DNA from: Rhizobium metallidurans
GTDB lineage: Bacteria; Pseudomonadota; Alphaproteobacteria; Rhizobiales; Rhizobiaceae
NCBI RefSeq assembly: GCF_014196505.1
Contig: NZ_JACIDW010000023.1
Coordinates: forward strand, 1-54,688
DNA length: 54,688 bases
Direction: 5' to 3'
The notes beneath the pieces were generated by a model, which was not told where the DNA came from, ran no database searches, and saw nothing but the letters and a program-made list of their open reading frames with translations. The position numbers were made by a program, and so were the translations under genes. Of the stretch, positions 15,909 through 28,378 are shown one piece after another (within the stretch, counting starts at the first letter, position 1; each line of letters starts with the position of its first letter).

Positions 15909-17087
15909 TTAGCGTGAAGCGACGTGAATATGATTGATCAGGTGGAAGCTCTCGGGCACCGGGAACGGGACCACGTTGCCAGCGGCCATGTGCACCACCG
16001 CCTCGGCCAGCCGATGCGCGAGGCCGAAGCTGACCTTGAAGCCCCCGGTCAGCGCCAGCAGTCTCTCATGCGCGGGATGCGGGCCGATCATCGGATCGCG
16101 GTCGATCGCCTTGGGGCGCAGCCCCGCCCAGCGCTCGATAACGGGCGCATCGCGCAGCAAGGGCACAAGCGCCCGCGCCTTCTCGACCAGAACGTCCAGC
16201 TGCCCGTCGGTCGCAAAGGGTGCATCGAAACGGTTCTCGCTGGTGCTGCCGATCGCGACATGCCCGCCCTCGTGCGCCACGACATAGAGCCCGTCACGAA
16301 AGATGGTCGGCAGCTCGGGATCGATATCGGCCTTCAAAAGCGCCGACTGCCCCTTCACCGGCTGGCCGAGCGGCTGCGTCAGCCCTGCCGTGTCGCGCGC
16401 CAGAAGCGGAAACGACTGGTAGCCGGCCGCGATGACGCAATGCCCGAAGGCGATCGCGCCGGCATCGGTTTCGGCGACCCCGCGCGCGGCATCGATACTG
16501 TGAACGGCCGAATTCTCGATGATGCGAACGTGTCTGGCACCGCGGAGAAAAGCTGAAAGCACAGCCGTCAGCGATCGCGGTGCCACCCGGCCGGCCAGCG
16601 TGTCATGCACGAAGCCGCCCTCCATTTGAGAAGCGTCCGGCCAGCCGGATACATCAGGCGTATCGATCACATGCCAATGGAAGCGGCGCTCGCCTGCATG
16701 CCAGTGGCTTTCGGCATCGACCGAATGCCCGAGCGCGATATCGCGCAGATGCGGCTTGGGCAGCGGGATCAGCCGGCCCGAGCGGCGATAGCCGGCCGTG
16801 AGGCCGGTCTCGTCCTCCAGCCGCGCCACCTCGGGCTCCAGCGCCACCAGCGCATCGAACTGAAACTGCTTCTTCGGGTTCCATTTATCCGGCATGTGCG
16901 GCATCAGCGCGCCGAGCAAGCCGCCGCTGGCCCCGCCGCCGAACGATCCAGCATCGATCAGCACCGCGTCGATCCCCATGCGCTCGGCGTGAACCGCCGC
17001 CCAGAGACCCATGATGCCGCCGCCGACGATCAACAGCTCAGTGGACGATTGACCCGAGGGCAAGGCCGGACTATCGGCTGTTGACAT
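15909..17087 (-). CDS. FAD-dependent oxidoreductase (DadA/MnmC1-like), divergent from mnmD
   Basis: 392 residues from the ATG at 17087 (another ATG at 17096). The dinucleotide-binding motif is LLIVGGGIMGLWAAVHAERMG, then GGGASGGLLGALMPHMP, and near the end a second FAD contact region GGFKVSFGLAHRLAEAVV. The family includes D-amino-acid dehydrogenases, glycine oxidase and the FAD half of MnmC, which removes the carboxymethyl group of cmnm5U34 in tRNA. Because its start codon overlaps that of mnmD, whose enzyme is the other half of MnmC, an MnmC1 role is a reasonable inference but not proven. Confidence 0.83.
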   Translation of the reverse strand: MSTADSPALPSGQSSTELLIVGGGIMGLWAAVHAERMGIDAVLIDAGSFGGGASGGLLGALMPHMPDKWNPKKQFQFDALVALEPEVARLEDETGLTAGYRRSGRLIPLPKPHLRDIALGHSVDAESHWHAGERRFHWHVIDTPDVSGWPDASQMEGGFVHDTLAGRVAPRSLTAVLSAFLRGARHVRIIENSAVHSIDAARGVAETDAGAIAFGHCVIAAGYQSFPLLARDTAGLTQPLGQPVKGQSALLKADIDPELPTIFRDGLYVVAHEGGHVAIGSTSENRFDAPFATDGQLDVLVEKARALVPLLRDAPVIERWAGLRPKAIDRDPMIGPHPAHERLLALTGGFKVSFGLAHRLAEAVVHMAAGNVVPFPVPESFHLINHIHVASR

Positions 17088-17826
17088 GACAGACATCGAT
17101 CCCGATCAGATTAACTTGGCACAGGCCGAGATGGCGAACCGGCCGCTGGAATGGCGCGACGGCGATATGCCCTATTCGCCGGCCTTTGGCGACCATTTTT
17201 ATTGCCAGACCGACGGCCGCCTCGAATGCGGCCATGTCTTCCTCGCCGGAAACGGCCTGCCCGAACGCTGGGCCGGGGCGAAGAGCTTCCTGATCGGCGA
17301 ACTTGGTTTCGGCACCGGCCTGAACTTCGCCGAGACCTTCCGGAACTGGAAGCTGAGGCGCGCGGAAGGCCAGCAACTGCACTTCATGTCCTTCGAGCTC
17401 TACCCGATGCGGCGCGACGAGATCGACCGCGCGCTGTCGCACTGGCCGGAGATCGATGCCGAGCGTATCGCGCTGGTCTCGGCCTGGCCGGATGTACCGG
17501 AGAGAACCGTCTCGTTGACACTCGACGAGCAGACGAGACTCAGCGTCGTCTGCGGCCGGGCGCTCGATGGCGTGACGGCCGCCGAGGCGGGTTTCGATGC
17601 CTGGTATCTGGATGGCTTCGCGCCGTCGAGAAACGCCGATATGTGGTCGCAGGAACTGATGACAGTTGTCTGTGAGAAAACCGTTTCCGGCGGCACCTTC
17701 GCGACCTACGCAGCGGCCGGCTTCGTGCGGCGCAATCTGGGTGCGGCCGGCTTTGCCGTCGAGCGCCGTCCCGGCTTCGCCGGCAAGCGCGAAATGCTGT
17801 GCGGCGTCAAGCGTGCCGAGGGTTAG
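17086..17826 (+). CDS. mnmD: tRNA (5-methylaminomethyl-2-thiouridine) methyltransferase MnmD
   Basis: 246 residues. MnmD methylates nm5s2U34 of tRNA with S-adenosylmethionine. The SAM-binding loop FLIGELGFGTGLNFAETF (residues ~64-82) and the active-site segment FDAWYLDGFAPSRNADMW are diagnostic of the DUF752/MnmC2 domain. Length is that of stand-alone MnmD, lacking the FAD domain of fused MnmC. The ATG overlaps the opposite-strand ATG of the FAD gene in a shared CATG, so each promoter must lie inside the other gene. Confidence 0.92.
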   Translation: MTDIDPDQINLAQAEMANRPLEWRDGDMPYSPAFGDHFYCQTDGRLECGHVFLAGNGLPERWAGAKSFLIGELGFGTGLNFAETFRNWKLRRAEGQQLHFMSFELYPMRRDEIDRALSHWPEIDAERIALVSAWPDVPERTVSLTLDEQTRLSVVCGRALDGVTAAEAGFDAWYLDGFAPSRNADMWSQELMTVVCEKTVSGGTFATYAAAGFVRRNLGAAGFAVERRPGFAGKREMLCGVKRAEG

Positions 17827-17832
17827 TCCTGA

Positions 17833-21069
<3,237 letters not shown>

Positions 21070-21331
21070 GAAAACACTAGGCAAATTGCGACGTCATCGA
21101 CCATAGCCGAGAGGCGTTTAACAACGCATTAACCATGACCCCGCCAAACAAAAATAACGCTTCGGATTGAGAAGTTTAAAGCGGGCGGATGCCCGGTTGC
21201 AGCTCCTGGCCCCCATGTCGTTGCCAAGCAAAACCCCGGAAATCGTGCTAAAATCGCAGCCATTTCTTGAGCACCGGCCCGATGTTCTGCTGGCGACCCC
21301 AAGAAGAACTCGTCCGTCACAGGAGGCGAAC

Positions 21332-21715
21332 ATGTCCGTACTTCGTAAAAGCATGACAACCGGCTCTATCCTGCTCACGCTCACAACCGCGACGCTGACA
21401 TTAAGCTCGCCCGCGATGGCGAACCACGATTACATCTGGGGCGGCGCGGCGGCGGGCTTCGTCGGCGGCATGCTGCTGTCGCAGGCGCTTCGTCCCTACC
21501 CCTACACATACGGCTACCCCGACGGCTACGGCTATCCCTATGCCTACGGCTATCGCTATGGATACCCCTACAGATATCCCTACAGGGCTTACCGGCCATA
21601 CGGCGCCTATCCGGTTTACCGCAGCTACTATTCCCAGCCCTACCGCCGTTGCCATCTCGAGTGGCGGCGCAACGGATGGGGCGAGGCCTACCGCGTCCGC
21701 GTCTGCCCTTATTGA
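21332..21715 (+). CDS. Exported Tyr/Gly/Pro-rich protein
   Basis: 127 residues. An ideal aggagg stands ahead of the ATG at 21332. A signal peptide (SILLTLTTATLTLSSPAMA) precedes a hydrophobic glycine stretch (GGAAAGFVGGMLLSQAL) and then a low-complexity run of YGYPxGYGYPYAYGYRYGYPY-type repeats, ending RRCHLEWRRNGWGEAYRVRVC. The arginine-cysteine end resembles small envelope proteins common in rhizobia. Function unknown; the repetitive part could bind polymer or metal at the cell surface. Confidence 0.75.
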   Translation: MSVLRKSMTTGSILLTLTTATLTLSSPAMANHDYIWGGAAAGFVGGMLLSQALRPYPYTYGYPDGYGYPYAYGYRYGYPYRYPYRAYRPYGAYPVYRSYYSQPYRRCHLEWRRNGWGEAYRVRVCPY

Positions 21716-22082
21716 TACCGGCGGCCTGCTTCGGCGACCGCGCGCGGTGCGCCTTGTCCGCGACGCACCCTGCGCGGTCAGTCCCGGCGCGGCCTTTTGC
21801 GGCCCTCCCCTTGACTTTGCGGCGGAACTAGACCAAATGCAGGCCAGCTTTCACCTTCCGGCCGCCGCGTGAGCGTGCCCCTGCCAGCAAATAGGATGCA
21901 GGAAGAAGGACAAAGCGCATTTCGAATGGACCTCGTCTCAAGGGACGCGGCAGAAGCGCTGGAAAGCTTTTTCCAACAAGACAAGTTCCCACTTCACGCG
22001 GGGTTCTTGACGCCAGAGTAACATCGGACCGCAAACCCGCGTTCCGGCGGTATTGTTTTGGCGCCCCTGAAAAGGTTATGAC
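21716..22082. other. Gene-free leader region before the RNA helicase
   Basis: About 370 bases without a credible gene. It contains a possible small hairpin with ggtgcg/cgcacc arms near 21746-21770. Long leaders are common ahead of cold-induced DEAD-box helicase genes and may carry temperature-responsive structure, but I cannot identify a known element. Confidence 0.35.
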
Positions 22083-23795
22083 TTGACCAATTTTGAATCG
22101 CTTGGTGTCTCCAAGCCGATCGTCGCCACACTGTTCCAGCTCGGCATCGAAAAGCCGACCCCCATCCAGGAAAAGGCGATCCCGCTTCTGCTCGAAGGCC
22201 GCGACCTGATCGGCCTCGCCCAGACCGGCACCGGCAAGACCGCCGCTTTCGGCCTGCCGCTGATCGAAAAGCTGATCCCGGAAGAACGCCGCCCCGACAA
22301 CCGTACCACCCGTACGCTTATCCTGGCGCCGACCCGCGAACTGGTGAACCAGATCGCCCAGAACCTGAAGAACTTTCTGCGCAAGTCGCATCTGCGCATC
22401 AACGTCGTCGTCGGCGGAGTCTCGATCAACAAGCAGCAGCTGCAGCTTGAAAAGGGCACCGACATCCTGGTCGCCACCCCGGGCCGCCTGCTCGATCTCG
22501 TCGCCCGTCGCGCCATCGGCCTGACCGCCGTGCGCTACCTCGTGCTCGACGAAGCCGACCAGATGCTCGATCTCGGCTTCGTTCATGATCTGCGCAAGAT
22601 CTCCAAGATGGTGCCGAAGCGTCGCCAGACGATGCTCTTCTCCGCCACCATGCCGAAGGCGATCGCCGATCTCGCCGCAGACTTCCTGACCGACCCGGTC
22701 AAGGTCGAAGTGACGCCTCCGGGCAAGGCCGCCGACAAGGTCGAGCAGTATGTTCACTTCGTCAACGGCAAGAACGACAAGACCGATCTTCTCAAGAAGT
22801 CGCTCTCCGAAAACCCCGATGGCCGCGCCATCGTGTTCCTGCGCACCAAGCACGGCGCCGAGAAGCTGATGAAGCATCTCGAGCATGTCGGCTACTCCGT
22901 CGCCTCGATCCACGGCAACAAGAGCCAGGGTCAGCGCGAGCGCGCGCTGAAGGCCTTCAAGGACGGCGACATCAAGACGCTGATCGCCACCGACGTCGCC
23001 GCCCGCGGCATCGACATCCCGGCCGTCAGCCACGTCTACAACTACGACCTGCCTGAAGTGCCCGACGCCTACGTTCACCGCATCGGCCGTACGGCCCGCG
23101 CCGGCCGCGACGGTATCGCCATCGCTTTCTGCGCACCGGATGAAACCCGTCTGCTGCGCGATATCGAGCGCTTGATGAACATCTCGATCGCGGTTGCCTC
23201 TGGCGAAGCCCCGGCCAACATGAACGCGGCGCCGAAGCGCGGCAACGGCAATGGCCATCGCGGTCAGGGCCAGGGTCGTGGCGTTGAAGGTCGCAATGGT
23301 GAAGGCAGGGGTGGCGAAGGCCGTGGCAACGCCCGCGCCGGCCGCCCCGAGCGCCGTCCGCGCCCTGAGGCTGGCGAGGAAGTCCGCGCCAACGAGGAAC
23401 GCCGCGAACGTCGTCCCCGTCCGGAACGCCAGACGCAGCGCAACGAGGATTTCCGAGGCCAGCGTCGCGGCGAAGTCGCGCCGGTCACGGCAGGCCCTGA
23501 CAACGATCTCGCCTCGACCTCGGATTTCCGTGGCGCAGGCCAGGCCCGCAAGCAGCAGCGCCCACAGCACGGCAACCACGCCCATGGCGACGCAAACCGT
23601 CACCAGCCCGGCGGCGGTGCCCGCAATGCGCCCCGCAACGGCCAGGGCCGTCCGGCCCGCAAGCATGGCGAAGACCGTGGCGCGCAGCAGAATGCCGGTG
23701 GCGAACGCGGTGAACGTCGCGAAGGCAACGGCGGCAACCGCCGCGGCGGCCCCTCGCGCGGCGGCAATGGCGGCCAGCGTCGCGAACGCGCGTAA
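22083..23795 (+). CDS. DEAD-box ATP-dependent RNA helicase (RhlE-like)
   Basis: 570 residues with a TTG start at 22083 preceded by aaaagg; no in-frame ATG lies nearby and the N-terminal text TNFESLGVSKPIVATL is the conserved beginning of the family, including the Q motif KPTPIQEKAIP. Motifs I (AQTGTGKT), II (DEAD), III (SAT) and VI (HRIGRTARAG) are intact. Residues from about 375 form a long basic tail rich in RG, RGEGR and RRxRP repeats that should bind RNA. The role is RNA unwinding in ribosome assembly or decay, often under cold. A terminator follows. Confidence 0.93.
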   Translation: MTNFESLGVSKPIVATLFQLGIEKPTPIQEKAIPLLLEGRDLIGLAQTGTGKTAAFGLPLIEKLIPEERRPDNRTTRTLILAPTRELVNQIAQNLKNFLRKSHLRINVVVGGVSINKQQLQLEKGTDILVATPGRLLDLVARRAIGLTAVRYLVLDEADQMLDLGFVHDLRKISKMVPKRRQTMLFSATMPKAIADLAADFLTDPVKVEVTPPGKAADKVEQYVHFVNGKNDKTDLLKKSLSENPDGRAIVFLRTKHGAEKLMKHLEHVGYSVASIHGNKSQGQRERALKAFKDGDIKTLIATDVAARGIDIPAVSHVYNYDLPEVPDAYVHRIGRTARAGRDGIAIAFCAPDETRLLRDIERLMNISIAVASGEAPANMNAAPKRGNGNGHRGQGQGRGVEGRNGEGRGGEGRGNARAGRPERRPRPEAGEEVRANEERRERRPRPERQTQRNEDFRGQRRGEVAPVTAGPDNDLASTSDFRGAGQARKQQRPQHGNHAHGDANRHQPGGGARNAPRNGQGRPARKHGEDRGAQQNAGGERGERREGNGGNRRGGPSRGGNGGQRRERA

Positions 23796-23818
23796 TTCTT
23801 AGACGCGATTGAGCAACG

Positions 23819-23842
23819 AACGGCGGGAGAGATCCCGCCGTT
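23819..23842 (+). terminator. Intrinsic terminator after the RNA helicase
   Basis: Stem arms aacggcggga (23819-23828) and tcccgccgtt (23833-23842) close on a gaga tetraloop, followed by a short t-rich stretch. It lies 24 bases after the helicase stop and just before the convergent exporter gene, so it may serve both directions. Confidence 0.8.
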
Positions 23843-23866
23843 TGCTATTGTGCCTGCTCGCTGGTC

Positions 23867-24766
23867 TTACTGCGCCTGCTCGCGAAGCGGCGCGGCCGAC
23901 TGCCGGTTGGTCAGGTAGACGCCGGTGACGACCACGATGGTACCGATGACGAGCGGCACGGTCAGCGGTTCGCCGAAGGCGATGAAGGCCTCCAGCGCCA
24001 CGGTCGGCGGCATCAGGTAGATCAGCGAGGCCGCGCGCGACAACTGTCCGCGCCGGATCAGATAAAGCAGCAGCCCCACCCCGCCCATCGACAGCCCGAA
24101 GACCGACCACACGAGCGCCGCGATCGCCGTTGCCGACCCGTCGAACTGCATGCGCTCGAAACCGAGCATCAAGGGGACGCTGACGACGAGCGCGCCGACA
24201 TATTGCAGCGTCGCGATGGCAGGCAGGTTGCCGGCCTGCAGATGCTTCTTCTGATAGAGCGTTCCATAGGTGACCGAAGCCATCGCCAAGAGGTTGATGG
24301 CGAGCGGCACGATGGCATGCGCGAGATTGGCGTTGGCGGGATCGAACAGCTTCGGCGAGATGGCGATCGCGATGCCGACGAAGCCGAGCAGCAGCCCGGC
24401 CTTCTGCTTCGGCTGCAATCGTTCGCCGATCAGCAGTGGCGCCGCCATCGCCGTCAGAAGCGGCTGTAGCGCCGCGATGATGCCGGAGATGCCGGCCGGC
24501 ACCCCATTGGCGATCGCCCACCACAGGCCACCCAGATAAAAACCGTGCAGGAACAGCCCCGAATAGACCGCCCGCAGCATCACCCTTTTGCTCGGCCATT
24601 CAACCCTGAGCACGAGACAGAGCGCCAGGAACGCCAGCGCCGACAGCCCGAAGCGGATGGCGAGAAAGGTGAACGGCTCGGAATGGATGGCCGCGTATTT
24701 CGCCACCACCCAGCCGGTGGACCACAGGAGAACGAAGATGGCGGGTGCGAGACGATCGAGCGACAT
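23867..24766 (-). CDS. EamA/DMT-family transporter
   Basis: 299 residues. Ten hydrophobic helices in two EamA repeats are visible, for example FVLLWSTGWVVAKYAAI, SALAFLALCLVLRV, GLLLGFVGIAIAI, and in the second half VWSVFGLSMGGVGLLLYLI and VIGTIVVVTGVYLTN. Members export amino acids, drugs or nucleobases across the inner membrane; the substrate is unknown. The ATG at 24766 gives the normal family length and has gaaag upstream; an open frame running to 24874 is not needed. Confidence 0.87.
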   Translation of the reverse strand: MSLDRLAPAIFVLLWSTGWVVAKYAAIHSEPFTFLAIRFGLSALAFLALCLVLRVEWPSKRVMLRAVYSGLFLHGFYLGGLWWAIANGVPAGISGIIAALQPLLTAMAAPLLIGERLQPKQKAGLLLGFVGIAIAISPKLFDPANANLAHAIVPLAINLLAMASVTYGTLYQKKHLQAGNLPAIATLQYVGALVVSVPLMLGFERMQFDGSATAIAALVWSVFGLSMGGVGLLLYLIRRGQLSRAASLIYLMPPTVALEAFIAFGEPLTVPLVIGTIVVVTGVYLTNRQSAAPLREQAQ

Positions 24767-25104
24767 TTGACACTTTCGAGAGCGAAGGCAGCGGGGATAG
24801 CCGGGATCGACTGCCAAGGTCAAAGGCGAAGCGTTGATGCTTATTTCAAGTTTCATTGAAGCGCCGGCCACCATCGCCCGAAAATGAATCGCGCCGCGCG
24901 TCGAAAATAATCACATGCTCATGTTTTGAGCGGCGGGACCCGATTGCCCTTCGACATCACGGCGCTACCTTCCCGAAAATGCTCAGTTTTTCGGCTGTTT
25001 TCGCCGAAACCCATGATTTTATGAATCTTCCGTCCGAACTGAGCATGGTTCTTGCATTGCTTTGTCCGTTGTACTCAAATGAAGAAAAAAGGGGAGCCAC
25101 ACCT
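24767..25104. other. Divergent intergenic region between exporter and ATP-grasp operon
   Basis: About 340 bases that must carry the promoters of both flanking genes. AT-rich tracts occur at 24899-24930 and 25060-25095. The frame of the ATP-grasp gene stays open through here back to 24856, but the encoded residues do not resemble the family. No other gene or RNA is recognised. Confidence 0.4.
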
Positions 25105-26514
25105 TTGGCATTTGATGAAATGATCACCGGGGACGAAAGTCCGCGACAGCCATATGAGAAATACTTTGAGTGGTACAATAATCAGGATCGCGCTCATCTG
25201 ATCGCCAAATCCCGCGACGCGGAAAACATCTTCCGCAAGACCGGCATCACCTTCGCCGTCTACGGCCACGCCGACAGTTCCGAAAAGCTCATTCCCTTCG
25301 ACATCATCCCCCGCGTCATCTCCGGTCGCGAATGGCGCAAGCTCGCGCAGGGCATCGAGCAGCGCGTCATCGCGCTCAACGCCTTTCTCGACGACATCTA
25401 TCACAAGCAGGAGATCATCCGCGCCGGCCGCATTCCGCGCGAGCTGATCGAGAAGAACGACGCCTTCCTGCCCGAGATGATCGGCTTCCGCCCGCCCGGC
25501 GGCGTCTACACCCACATCGTCGGCACCGATATCGTGCGTACCGGCGAGGACCAGTTCTACGTTCTCGAAGACAATGCCCGCACGCCCTCGGGTGTCAGCT
25601 ACATGCTGGAAAACCGCGAGACGATGATGCACATGTTCCCGGAGCTGTTTCACGAGAACAAGGTGCGCCCGGTCGAGGACTATCCTTATCTGTTGCGCCA
25701 GTCGCTCGCCTCGCTCGCCCCTCCCGGCTGCAAGGGCAAGCCGCGCGTCGCCGTGCTGACGCCAGGCATCTACAACTCCGCCTATTACGAGCACTCCTTC
25801 CTGGCCGACACCATGGGCGTCGAGCTGGTCGAGGGCTCGGATCTGCGCGTCATCGACGGCAAGGTGAAGATGCGCACCACGCGCGGCTATGAGGCGATCG
25901 ACGTGCTCTATCGCCGCGTCGACGACGATTTTCTCGATCCCCTCACCTTCCGCCCGGATTCCGCTCTCGGCATCCCCGGGATCATGGATGTCTACCGCTC
26001 CGGCAACATCACCATCGCCAACGCGCCGGGCACCGGCATCTGCGACGACAAGGCGATCTATTCCTATATGCCCGAGATCGTCGAGTTCTATACCGGCCGC
26101 AAGGCGCTTCTGGAAAACGTGCCGACCTGGCGCTGTTCGGAGGCCTCCAGCCTGAAATACGTGCTGGAGCACCTGGAAGAGCTCGTCGTCAAGGAAGTGC
26201 ACGGCTCCGGCGGCTACGGCATGCTGGTCGGCCCGACCGCCTCGAAGAAGGAACGCGCCGATTTCGCCGAGAAGCTGCGCGCCAAGCCGAGCAACTACAT
26301 CGCCCAGCCGACGCTGTCGCTCTCGACCGTCCCCATTCTCGTCAACAAGGGGATCGCGCCCCGCCACGTCGACCTGCGCCCCTACGTGCTGGTCTCCGAC
26401 AAGGTGCAGATCATTCCCGGCGGGCTCACCCGCGTTGCCCTGAAGCAGGGCTCGCTGGTGGTCAATTCCAGCCAGGGCGGCGGCACCAAGGACACCTGGG
26501 TATTGGAGGATTGA
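25105..26514 (+). CDS. Circularly permuted ATP-grasp protein (COG2308)
   Basis: 469 residues from a TTG at 25105, preceded at good spacing by aggggag; this start gives the usual N-terminus LAFDEM and normal size. An ATG at 25120 is the alternative. Conserved segments include RDAENIFRKTGITFAVYG, QFYVLEDNARTPSGVSYMLENR, YRRVDDDFLDPL, GTGICDDKAIY and VVKEVHGSGGYGMLVGP. The enzyme class should form an amide or ester bond with ATP. It is the first of three genes (ATP-grasp, alpha-E, transglutaminase) that travel together in many bacteria and are thought to make or process a peptide-like product that is still unidentified. Confidence 0.9.
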   Translation: MAFDEMITGDESPRQPYEKYFEWYNNQDRAHLIAKSRDAENIFRKTGITFAVYGHADSSEKLIPFDIIPRVISGREWRKLAQGIEQRVIALNAFLDDIYHKQEIIRAGRIPRELIEKNDAFLPEMIGFRPPGGVYTHIVGTDIVRTGEDQFYVLEDNARTPSGVSYMLENRETMMHMFPELFHENKVRPVEDYPYLLRQSLASLAPPGCKGKPRVAVLTPGIYNSAYYEHSFLADTMGVELVEGSDLRVIDGKVKMRTTRGYEAIDVLYRRVDDDFLDPLTFRPDSALGIPGIMDVYRSGNITIANAPGTGICDDKAIYSYMPEIVEFYTGRKALLENVPTWRCSEASSLKYVLEHLEELVVKEVHGSGGYGMLVGPTASKKERADFAEKLRAKPSNYIAQPTLSLSTVPILVNKGIAPRHVDLRPYVLVSDKVQIIPGGLTRVALKQGSLVVNSSQGGGTKDTWVLED

Positions 26515-26518
26515 TCTG

Positions 26519-27460
26519 ATGCTCGGAAGAACCGCAAACGGCCTCTACTGGATGTTCCGTTACTTCGAGCGCGCCGAGAATATCGCGCGCCTGATCGACG
26601 CCGGCATCCGAATGTCGCTGACCAGAAGCAGCGGCAGCGACGACAACTGGGACGGCGTGCTGCAGAGCGCCGGCGTCCGCGAAGCCTATGACGAGGGCCA
26701 TTCGAAGCTGACCGGCCCTGATGCCATCGACTACCTGCTGCGCGATCGCACCAACCTGTCGAGCGTCATGTCTTGCGTCGATTTCGGCCGCAACAACGCA
26801 CGCATGGTGCGCACGGCGCTCACCCGGGAGACCTGGGAAGCGACCAATGAGTTCTGGATCGAGCTCAAGGAACTGTTGTCGAAGCGGCTGAAGCCGGCCG
26901 ACCTGCCGCAGGCAATCGACGTCATCAAGCACCGCGCCGGCCTGATCCGCGGCGCGCTGCACGGCTCGATGCTGCGCAACGAGCTCTACAACTTCGCCCG
27001 CATCGGCACCTTCATCGAGCGCGCCGACAACACCAGCCGCATCCTCGACGTGAAGTATTACGTGCTGCTGCCGGCCGTCTCCGCCGTCGGCACCTCGATC
27101 GACAACGTCCAGTGGGAATCGATCCTGCGCTCGGTCTCCGCCCACCGCTCCTACAGCTGGGCCTATGACGGCGAATACCGCGCCACCAACATCGCCGACT
27201 TCCTGATCCTCAACGGCCAGATGCCGCGTTCACTCGCCTATTGCTATGAGAAGATCACCAGCGAACTCGGCCATCTCGCCACCGATTACGGCGAGCGGCT
27301 GAAGGCGCACGACACCGCCGACGCCATCCGCCAGTCGCTGAAGAAGCAGGCGATCAAGGACATCATGGATCAGGGCCTGCACGAATTCCTCGAAGACTTC
27401 GTCTCACGCAACAACCAGCTCGGACAGGAAATTTCCGACGGTTACCGGTTCTACGCATAG
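26519..27460 (+). CDS. Alpha-E domain protein (COG2307)
   Basis: 313 residues, all helical. The start LGRTANGLYWMFRYFERAENIARLID is the hallmark of the alpha-E family, and the repeat-like segment IGTFIERADNTSRILDVKYYVLLP appears in the second half. Biochemical function is unknown. It begins four bases after the ATP-grasp stop and ends twelve bases before the transglutaminase, so it belongs to one operon with them. Confidence 0.92.
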   Translation: MLGRTANGLYWMFRYFERAENIARLIDAGIRMSLTRSSGSDDNWDGVLQSAGVREAYDEGHSKLTGPDAIDYLLRDRTNLSSVMSCVDFGRNNARMVRTALTRETWEATNEFWIELKELLSKRLKPADLPQAIDVIKHRAGLIRGALHGSMLRNELYNFARIGTFIERADNTSRILDVKYYVLLPAVSAVGTSIDNVQWESILRSVSAHRSYSWAYDGEYRATNIADFLILNGQMPRSLAYCYEKITSELGHLATDYGERLKAHDTADAIRQSLKKQAIKDIMDQGLHEFLEDFVSRNNQLGQEISDGYRFYA

Positions 27461-27472
27461 GCGGGTCGCGAC

Positions 27473-28297
27473 ATGAAACTGAAGATTAGCCACGTCACCG
27501 AATACCGCTACGACGAACCCTCCGCCTTCTCGCTGCAGCGCCTGCGGCTGACCCCGCCATCGGGCCCCGGCCAAAAGGTGCTGAACTGGTCGCTGCATGT
27601 CGAGGGCGCCAAGCCGGAGGTCGAGTATGACGACCAGTTCGGCAACCACGTCAACTTGGTCTCGCTGGAAGGCGAGCAGCAGGTGACGCGCATCGTCGCA
27701 GAGGGCGAAGTCGAGACCGAGGATCTGAACGGTGTCACCGGCCCGCATACCGGCTTCTGCCCGCTCTGGCTGTTCCTGCGCGATACGCCGCGCACCAAGC
27801 CCGGCAAGCTGGTAAAGGAACTGATCAAGGGCGTCAGCGGCGACAACGAGCTTGGCCGCATGCATGCGCTGATGAACACCATCCACGAGACCGTAGACTA
27901 CCAGCCCGGCACCAGCGACGTCGAGACCACGGCCGAGCAGGCGCTGGAGAAGAAGACGGGCGTCTGCCAGGATCACGCCCACATCTTCGTCGCCGCCGCC
28001 CATGCGCTCGGCGTTCCCGCACGCTATGTCTCGGGCTATCTGATGATGGAAGAAAAGATCGAGCAGGCGGCGACCCATGCCTGGGCGGAAGCCCATATCC
28101 CCGGTCTCGGCTGGGTCGGCTTCGACCCCGCAAACAAGATCTGCCCCGACGAGCGCTATGTCCGCATCGCCTCCGGCCTCTGCTACAAGGACGCCGCCCC
28201 GGTATCAGGCATGCGCATCGGCATGCCGGGCGAAAAGCTGCAGGTGATCGTCAAGGTCGCGGACCAGGAGCAATCCCAGAGCCAGTCCCAGAGCTGA
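27473..28297 (+). CDS. Transglutaminase-like cysteine peptidase (COG1305)
   Basis: 274 residues. The N-terminal beta domain begins MKLKISHVTEYRYDEP. The catalytic triad region is GVCQDHAHIFVAAAHALG (Cys), THAWAEAHIPGLGWVGFDP (His) and the Asp in that last segment. Family members are predicted peptidases or amide-transferring enzymes. It is the third gene of the ATP-grasp operon, where it may process the product of the ligase. The tail ends in a QSQSQS repeat, an oddity of no known meaning. Confidence 0.92.
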   Translation: MKLKISHVTEYRYDEPSAFSLQRLRLTPPSGPGQKVLNWSLHVEGAKPEVEYDDQFGNHVNLVSLEGEQQVTRIVAEGEVETEDLNGVTGPHTGFCPLWLFLRDTPRTKPGKLVKELIKGVSGDNELGRMHALMNTIHETVDYQPGTSDVETTAEQALEKKTGVCQDHAHIFVAAAHALGVPARYVSGYLMMEEKIEQAATHAWAEAHIPGLGWVGFDPANKICPDERYVRIASGLCYKDAAPVSGMRIGMPGEKLQVIVKVADQEQSQSQSQS

Positions 28298-28378
28298 ACG
28301 GCAGCCCTCGCGGCAATCGCGCGATGGCCGATCGACCGCGCCCAGTGGGGCCGCCAGCCGGGATCACCCGGCAATCGC

